Notes under the pieces: generated by a model
Database searches by the model: none
The model's input: only the letters and a program-made list of their open reading frames with translations
Told to the model about the DNA's origin: nothing
Position numbers and translations under genes: made by a program
In this document: in pieces, positions 16,201 to 19,904 of the stretch
Numbering within the stretch: position 1 is the first letter of the stretch
Layout: each line of letters opens with the position of its first letter
Origin: Nitrospinaceae bacterium UBA3496
GTDB lineage: Bacteria > UBA8248
Assembly (NCBI GenBank): GCA_002377645.1
Contig: DFQF01000003.1
Location: 1-19,904 of the forward strand
DNA: 19,904 bases
Direction of reading: 5' to 3'

Positions 16201-16635
16201 TTAATTTGGAAGATAGATTGAAAAAATGTTTTGAAATAAATAAAAAATAAAAAAAGGAATTGAGACTGAAAAAATTGAGATGTAAAAAAATCGTTTTTCT
16301 GATGTTAGATACATAAAGCCTGCAAAGAAAAAAGGAGTAATGAAGAGAAAGCCAGTGATAGGCAAAAGTAAAATATAAAAAAACATTAACAAAATTAGCG
16401 TAAAAATCTTTTCTCCAAAAATTTCTTTATCTTCCTCATTTTCATTTTTATAGAACAAATTTTTGCAAAGAAGTAAAATAGAAAGAATAAGAAAGCAAAT
16501 AGCTATGACCCATGGAAAGAAAGATGGGCCAGGTGTATTTGGAAGAGTTCTGATCGGAAGCCAAAAGGTCAAATACGAATACCCTATGCCAACGACAAGA
16601 AATGCAATAGATGAAATTAAATTTTTTTTACGCAT
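16201..16635 (-). CDS. tctB: TTT transporter small membrane subunit TctB
   Basis: The small, poorly conserved membrane subunit of the tripartite tricarboxylate transporter. About 144 residues with four likely membrane spans: roughly 6-26, 40-57, 74-108 (possibly two) and 114-135. The first span is followed by PGPSFFPWVIAICFLILSI, the family's 'GP..fP..l' pattern. A charged loop NENEEDKEIFGEK (63-75) connects the halves. Identity rests on this pattern and on its place between tctC and tctA. I chose the ATG; a TTG two codons upstream (16641) is an alternative. The only Shine-Dalgarno-like sequence, GAGG, lies inside the stem of the hairpin just upstream, so translation may be limited when the hairpin forms. 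Confidence 0.88.
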   Translation of the reverse strand: MRKKNLISSIAFLVVGIGYSYLTFWLPIRTLPNTPGPSFFPWVIAICFLILSILLLCKNLFYKNENEEDKEIFGEKIFTLILLMFFYILLLPITGFLFITPFFFAGFMYLTSEKRFFYISIFSVSIPFFIFYLFQNIFSIYLPN

Positions 16636-16644
16636 TTTCAAAAG

Positions 16645-16679
16645 ATAACCGTCCTCTTTTTTCTCGAGAGGACGGTTAT
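16645..16679 (-). terminator. perfect hairpin between tctC and tctB (attenuator or partial terminator)
   Basis: ATAACCGTCCTCT and AGAGGACGGTTAT are exact reverse complements (13 bp) around a 9-nt loop. It lies 13 nt past the tctC stop and ends 9 nt before the tctB ATG. On the minus strand the stem is followed by CTTTTG, a short T-run, so termination would be incomplete. On the plus strand it is followed by ATTCTTTTT, but no plus-strand gene ends here. The likely role is to stop or protect part of the transcripts so that the binding protein is made in excess over the membrane subunits. The 3' arm also holds the only purine-rich ribosome-binding candidate of tctB. Confidence 0.7.
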
Positions 16680-16692
16680 ATTCTTTTTAGGA

Positions 16693-17667
16693 TTATTTTT
16701 TTCTTTTTGATTGATAAATTCCAGCTTGTTTCATCACTCTAGCAACAATTGAATTTTGAGATTTTAGATAAACTTCAAATGCAGGAGAGTCCATTGGTGC
16801 AATAGTAAAACCCTTCTTTTTACTAAGTGCAGTAAAGGCCTTTGATCTAGCAGAACGCATCATTGCGTTAGCAATTTTTGCTTTTATTATAGCAGGGGTT
16901 CCTTTTGGGACTGTTAGACCCCTAAAAAATTCCATTTCTGCATTAAATCCAAGTTCTTTTGCAGTTGGAACCTTAGGAATAACTTTATTTCTTTTGGCAC
17001 CAGGTATGACTAAAATGCGAATTTTCTTAGCTTTTGCTAACCTTGCGGCACCTGTCAGAGGAGCTACCATTGCATGTGCTTCACCACTTAAAACTGAAGC
17101 ATTTCTTCTCTTAATACCAACAGGGAGATGTATTACTTTACAATTTGTTGCGGTAGTAAGAACTACAGCTCCTAAATGTGTACTACTTCCAGTTCCTGAA
17201 TTTGCAATTTTAATTTTACGAGGATTTTTTTGGCAATCTTGGACAAATTCTTGGAAAGAATTCCATTTAGCATCTGCTCTAACAGCCAAAGGAAGTGGTT
17301 GCATTTCAACGCGGCCTACATGGTCCATAGCATTATATTTAAATGGGACATTACCAATATTAGTAGTTGTTAAAACTGAAGTTGAATTCCATGCAATTGT
17401 ATATCCATCGGGTTTTGCATTTTTAACAAAAGTGTAGGTAACTGCACCGCCTGCACCTGGTTTATTTATAGGAACAACTGGAACGCCTAAAATCTTAGAC
17501 ATTCCTTTTGCGAGAAGTCTTCCTTCTATATCAGCACCACCACCGGCTCCAAACGGTATAATAAATTTAATCGGTTTGTTTGGATATTCTGCATAAGAAC
17601 TTTGGGTAAATGTAAGCAAGGCTAAGACAAAAAGTATAATTGGCAAAAGTGAAAGATATTTTTTCAT
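16693..17667 (-). CDS. tctC: TTT transporter periplasmic binding protein TctC (Bug family)
   Basis: The secreted receptor of the tripartite tricarboxylate transporter. From the chosen ATG the protein has 324 residues. Residues 1-26 are a signal peptide ending SSYA, and the mature chain begins EYPNKPIKFIIPFGAGGGAD, the classic start of Bug proteins. Further family blocks are LGVPVVPINKPGAGGAV and NAKPDGYTIAW, then KVPTAKELGFNAEMEFFRGLTVPKGTP. Conserved loops binding the carboxylate lie in the first of these. The start was moved 15 codons inside the longest open frame because the internal ATG has CGGAG six bases upstream and gives a normal signal peptide. It is followed by the hairpin listed separately. 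The ligand is unknown; Bug proteins bind di- and tricarboxylates, aromatic acids and other organic acids. Confidence 0.95.
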   Translation of the reverse strand: MKKYLSLLPIILFVLALLTFTQSSYAEYPNKPIKFIIPFGAGGGADIEGRLLAKGMSKILGVPVVPINKPGAGGAVTYTFVKNAKPDGYTIAWNSTSVLTTTNIGNVPFKYNAMDHVGRVEMQPLPLAVRADAKWNSFQEFVQDCQKNPRKIKIANSGTGSSTHLGAVVLTTATNCKVIHLPVGIKRRNASVLSGEAHAMVAPLTGAARLAKAKKIRILVIPGAKRNKVIPKVPTAKELGFNAEMEFFRGLTVPKGTPAIIKAKIANAMMRSARSKAFTALSKKKGFTIAPMDSPAFEVYLKSQNSIVARVMKQAGIYQSKRKK

Positions 17668-17730
17668 TTTCTTCTCCGTTTCATTAGGAATGTAAAATGG
17701 TTTCATTCTCACTTTACTAAGTTTTAGAAA

Positions 17731-18177
17731 TTAGTCAATTTCTTCTTTTGCTCCAATTGCATCTAAGGCGGCTTTTGCAATAATTTCATCTTGTTCCCAA
17801 TTTCCACCACTCACTCCTATTCCTCCAGAACATTCTCCTTCAAAAATGATCGGGAATCCACCTTCCATTGCAGTCCACCTTTCTGGACCAGCAGCAAGAG
17901 CAAGACCGATTGCATGTAACGTGTCCATGTGTTGTCCTTGTGCTCCTTGTGTTGTTGTTGGTCTTTTGTTAGAAGCAGCACAAACAGCTTTTGTTGTAGA
18001 TGAATGTTGTGTATGAAAACGACCACCGTCCATACGTTCATATAAAATCAAATGTCCACCTTCATCCACTATCGCTACTGCTGCGGGTATTCCAAATTCT
18101 TCCGCTTTTTCTATTGCAGCAGACATCATCTTTTTTGCTCCTTGGTTAGTAAGACGATTTATCTTTTTGAAAGACAT
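17731..18177 (-). CDS. HbpS/GlcG-like protein (heme-degrading/DUF336 family)
   Basis: A 148-residue cytoplasmic protein, with no signal peptide. The family pattern is VAIVDEGGHLILYERMDG (34-51) and the C-terminal block EGGFPIIFEGECSGGIGVSGGNWEQDEIIAKAAL. Family members include GlcG of glycolate operons, PduO C-domains and the heme-binding HbpS. The function of GlcG-type members is not established. In this window it is the first gene of the tct cluster, 63 nt ahead of tctC, which suggests a role with the imported acid rather than with heme. The ATG has GGGAG seven bases upstream. Its catalytic or ligand residues cannot be assigned here. Confidence 0.88.
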   Translation of the reverse strand: MSFKKINRLTNQGAKKMMSAAIEKAEEFGIPAAVAIVDEGGHLILYERMDGGRFHTQHSSTTKAVCAASNKRPTTTQGAQGQHMDTLHAIGLALAAGPERWTAMEGGFPIIFEGECSGGIGVSGGNWEQDEIIAKAALDAIGAKEEID

Positions 18178-18298
18178 AAAAAAACTCCCTTTTATTTTTT
18201 TTTGTATAGATTAAATCTTATTTATAGAAGTATCCTTAAATTAAATAATTTTTTAAGAACGTGGAATAGATCATAACAATTTTATAGGGTTAAGAAAA
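18178..18298. other. divergent promoter region of the tct cluster
   Basis: A 121-nt AT-rich gap between the HbpS/GlcG-like gene (minus) and the inositol-monophosphatase-like gene (plus). It must contain the start of the six-gene minus-strand transcript. No -35/-10 pair with good spacing stands out on either strand; TATAAA on the minus strand (near 18220) is the best -10 candidate but lacks a matching -35. Confidence 0.4.
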
Positions 18299-19084
18299 TT
18301 GATAGAAAAAGAAACAGATATACAAACTTTTGTAGAGAATATAACAAAACAGGCAGGATTATTGGCCTTAGAATTTTACGGAAAGGTATCTAAAGAAAGG
18401 AAAGAAGACAGCATTGTATCAGAAGCGGATAGAACTGTTGAAAATTTTTTAGTTTCCGAGATTCTTAAAAAATTTCCGGAAGATTATATCCTAATGGAAG
18501 AGCATGGTTCACAAGGGATTTTTAATTACGACAAATCTCAAAGATGGTGGGCCATTGATCCAATTGATGGGACTGGCCCATTTTTGTCAAACCTCCCTTT
18601 TTGGTCAGTTTCGGTTGCAATGTTGCAAGGTTCCGAAGTTGTCTGTTCCTCATTGAATATCCCAATTTTAGGTATGTTTTTTTCTTCAAGGAAAGAAGGA
18701 AGGACGACTTTAAATGGCAATAATCTTTCCAATTTAAGTAAAAATGTTAGGGATGAATTTGATTTTTCGTTTGTTCCTTGTAGTCCTGTGGATGGATTAT
18801 CAATTGAATATCCCGGCAAGAGGCTAGCTCTTGCCGCATCTTCAGTACATATTGCATTTGTCGCATGTGGTTCAGCTAAGGGTGCTATAGTTGAACCCAA
18901 TAGAGCTTACGATATTGCAGCGGCTTCTCTTATTTTGGAACAAGTAGGTGGTTGTATTAGATATTTAGATGGTAGAGAGATTGATTTTGCAAAGCTACAT
19001 GAAGGCCAAAAAATGGAAACTCCGGTAATTGCTTGTCATCCTGAAGAATTTTCTTTTTTTCAAAATGAGGTTTGTTGGAGATAA
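18299..19084 (+). CDS. inositol monophosphatase family phosphatase
   Basis: A 261-residue Mg2+-dependent, Li+-sensitive-type sugar phosphatase of the IMPase/FIG superfamily. The metal-binding residues are seen in order: Glu67/Glu68 in LMEEHG, Asp87 and Asp90 with Gly-Thr in W-A-I-D-P-I-D-G-T (84-92), and Asp205 in AYDIAAASLILEQVGG. SEADRTVE (41-48) matches the conserved region before them. Members hydrolyse inositol phosphate, histidinol phosphate, fructose-1,6-bisphosphate, PAP or related substrates. The GPFLSNLPFWSVSVAM stretch suits the IMPase/histidinol-phosphatase branch, but the choice cannot be made from sequence alone. The start is TTG with a weak AGGG nine bases upstream. It diverges from the tct cluster and converges on an alpha/beta hydrolase with 4 nt between stops. 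Confidence 0.92.
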   Translation: MIEKETDIQTFVENITKQAGLLALEFYGKVSKERKEDSIVSEADRTVENFLVSEILKKFPEDYILMEEHGSQGIFNYDKSQRWWAIDPIDGTGPFLSNLPFWSVSVAMLQGSEVVCSSLNIPILGMFFSSRKEGRTTLNGNNLSNLSKNVRDEFDFSFVPCSPVDGLSIEYPGKRLALAASSVHIAFVACGSAKGAIVEPNRAYDIAAASLILEQVGGCIRYLDGREIDFAKLHEGQKMETPVIACHPEEFSFFQNEVCWR

Positions 19085-19088
19085 TTAA

Positions 19089-19892
19089 TTAGATCCACAT
19101 TCCAGAATTTTGTAAAAGTTCGTCTAAAATAAAAGAGACTGAATCTGGTGATTCTAAAGGAGTCATGTGACCGATATGTTCTAAAAGATGAAATGTAGAA
19201 TTTTGAAGACAATTATTTAATTCCTGAAAGTCTTCTTTGGGAATTAAACGGTCTTCTGTTCCACCAATGACGGCGCAAGGAATATTTATTTCTTGAAGTC
19301 TTAAAGAGTGATCTTGGCGAAGTCTAATTGCATTAAGTAATTTTGATACGTTTTCTGGGCTTTGTTTTGAAATAATATCTTCTATTTTTTGTACATTTTC
19401 TGGATTTTTTTTTGCAAAAATTTCTCCAAAAAGTTCAGGAGAAAATTTTTTTGCAAATTTTTTTGTCCCTCTATTAATAATATCGATCATTTGCTCTTCT
19501 CTTTTTTTCATTCCTTCAATGGAATCTGCAGAAGCTCTTGTGCTTAAAAAAGCAGCTGCACGAATAGTACGAGGATTCCGAAGTATCATTTCTAATAAAA
19601 TGTATCCACCCATAGAAAATCCAGCGATTGCTACTGACTTTAAGCTTAAAGTGTTAATAAGAGCACTCATATCATCAGCCATTAATTGAATGCTTACTTC
19701 TTCGAAAGAGTTTCCGGTTAAACCGGAACCTCTCAGATCAGGTGCTATAATCCTATATTTTTTTTCTAAGAGTCTGATTTGATTCTCCCACATTGTATGG
19801 TCTAGAGAGAATCCATGAAGAAGTATTAAAGTGGGTCCGCTTCCTACATCTAAATATGAGATTCGTAGATTATTTGCTAATGTTGATTGCAT
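19089..19892 (-). CDS. alpha/beta hydrolase with complete catalytic triad
   Basis: A 267-residue cytoplasmic hydrolase. The oxyanion hole is L-L-H26-G-F (24-28), then APDLRGSGLTG (50-60). The nucleophile elbow is G-F-S93-M-G-G. The acid is Asp214 in GGTEDRLIP and the base His242 in EHIGHMTPLE. The layout is typical of the 3-oxoadipate enol-lactonase/BioH-like group and gives no firm substrate. The triad positions (93, 214, 242) are the same as those of the hydrolase at 12863-13654, though the sequences have diverged. The ATG is at the right edge of the window, with AGGGAAG as ribosome-binding site, so its upstream neighbours are unseen. Confidence 0.92.
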   Translation of the reverse strand: MQSTLANNLRISYLDVGSGPTLILLHGFSLDHTMWENQIRLLEKKYRIIAPDLRGSGLTGNSFEEVSIQLMADDMSALINTLSLKSVAIAGFSMGGYILLEMILRNPRTIRAAAFLSTRASADSIEGMKKREEQMIDIINRGTKKFAKKFSPELFGEIFAKKNPENVQKIEDIISKQSPENVSKLLNAIRLRQDHSLRLQEINIPCAVIGGTEDRLIPKEDFQELNNCLQNSTFHLLEHIGHMTPLESPDSVSFILDELLQNSGMWI

Positions 19893-19904
19893 CTTTTCTT
19901 CCCT

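Noticed and set aside
16994..17437. 147-codon open frame on the plus strand
   Set aside because: It lies entirely opposite tctC, whose signal peptide and Bug-family blocks are clear; no ribosome-binding site or recognisable domain.
17817..18041. 74-codon frame overlapping the HbpS/GlcG-like gene on the same strand
   Set aside because: Out-of-frame translation of a well-supported gene, rich in Gln/Lys/His repeats and lacking a start signal.

Overview
The window is a low-GC (roughly one third G+C by eye) stretch of a Gram-negative bacterial chromosome. An MlaA outer-membrane lipoprotein, an RND efflux pump with its periplasmic adaptor, and two transport systems with secreted binding proteins all imply an outer membrane and a periplasm. 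The mix of oligopeptide ABC transport, a tripartite tricarboxylate (TTT) transporter, several alpha/beta hydrolases and an alternative thymidylate synthase (ThyX) fits a free-living, probably marine, proteobacterium-like heterotroph. The exact lineage cannot be fixed from these genes alone. Coding density is high. No rRNA, tRNA, CRISPR array, insertion sequence or phage gene was seen.

Left part (1-4.7 kb): the N-terminal part of an alpha/beta hydrolase, cut by the window edge, and a cupin form a small minus-strand unit. It has its own promoter next to a perfect 19-nt palindrome. Upstream of it lie two ABC permease genes (dppB, dppC), and the cognate family 5 solute-binding protein is divergently transcribed. 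No ABC ATPase gene is visible. A strong intrinsic terminator follows the binding-protein gene.

Middle part (4.7-12.9 kb): a zinc-free quinone-oxidoreductase-type dehydrogenase, mlaA and ispH run on the plus strand and meet thyX head-on. After a 339-nt divergent spacer with palindromic sequence come an RND adaptor and its inner-membrane pump. No outer-membrane channel gene is present.

Right part (12.9-19.9 kb): a six-gene minus-strand cluster, read from right to left, encodes a HbpS/GlcG-like protein, TctC, TctB, TctA, a Gfo/Idh/MocA dehydrogenase and an alpha/beta hydrolase. It looks like a TTT carboxylate uptake module joined to two cytoplasmic processing enzymes. A perfect 13-bp hairpin between tctC and tctB probably sets the expression ratio of binding protein to membrane subunits. 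An inositol-monophosphatase-family gene diverges from the cluster and converges on another alpha/beta hydrolase.

Start codons other than ATG are frequent (TTG and GTG), and most of them have a good Shine-Dalgarno sequence. The most rewarding items are the tctC-tctB hairpin, the palindrome at the cupin promoter, the variant signature of ThyX, and the unassigned substrate of the tct/dehydrogenase/hydrolase cluster. I see no clearly unprecedented system.
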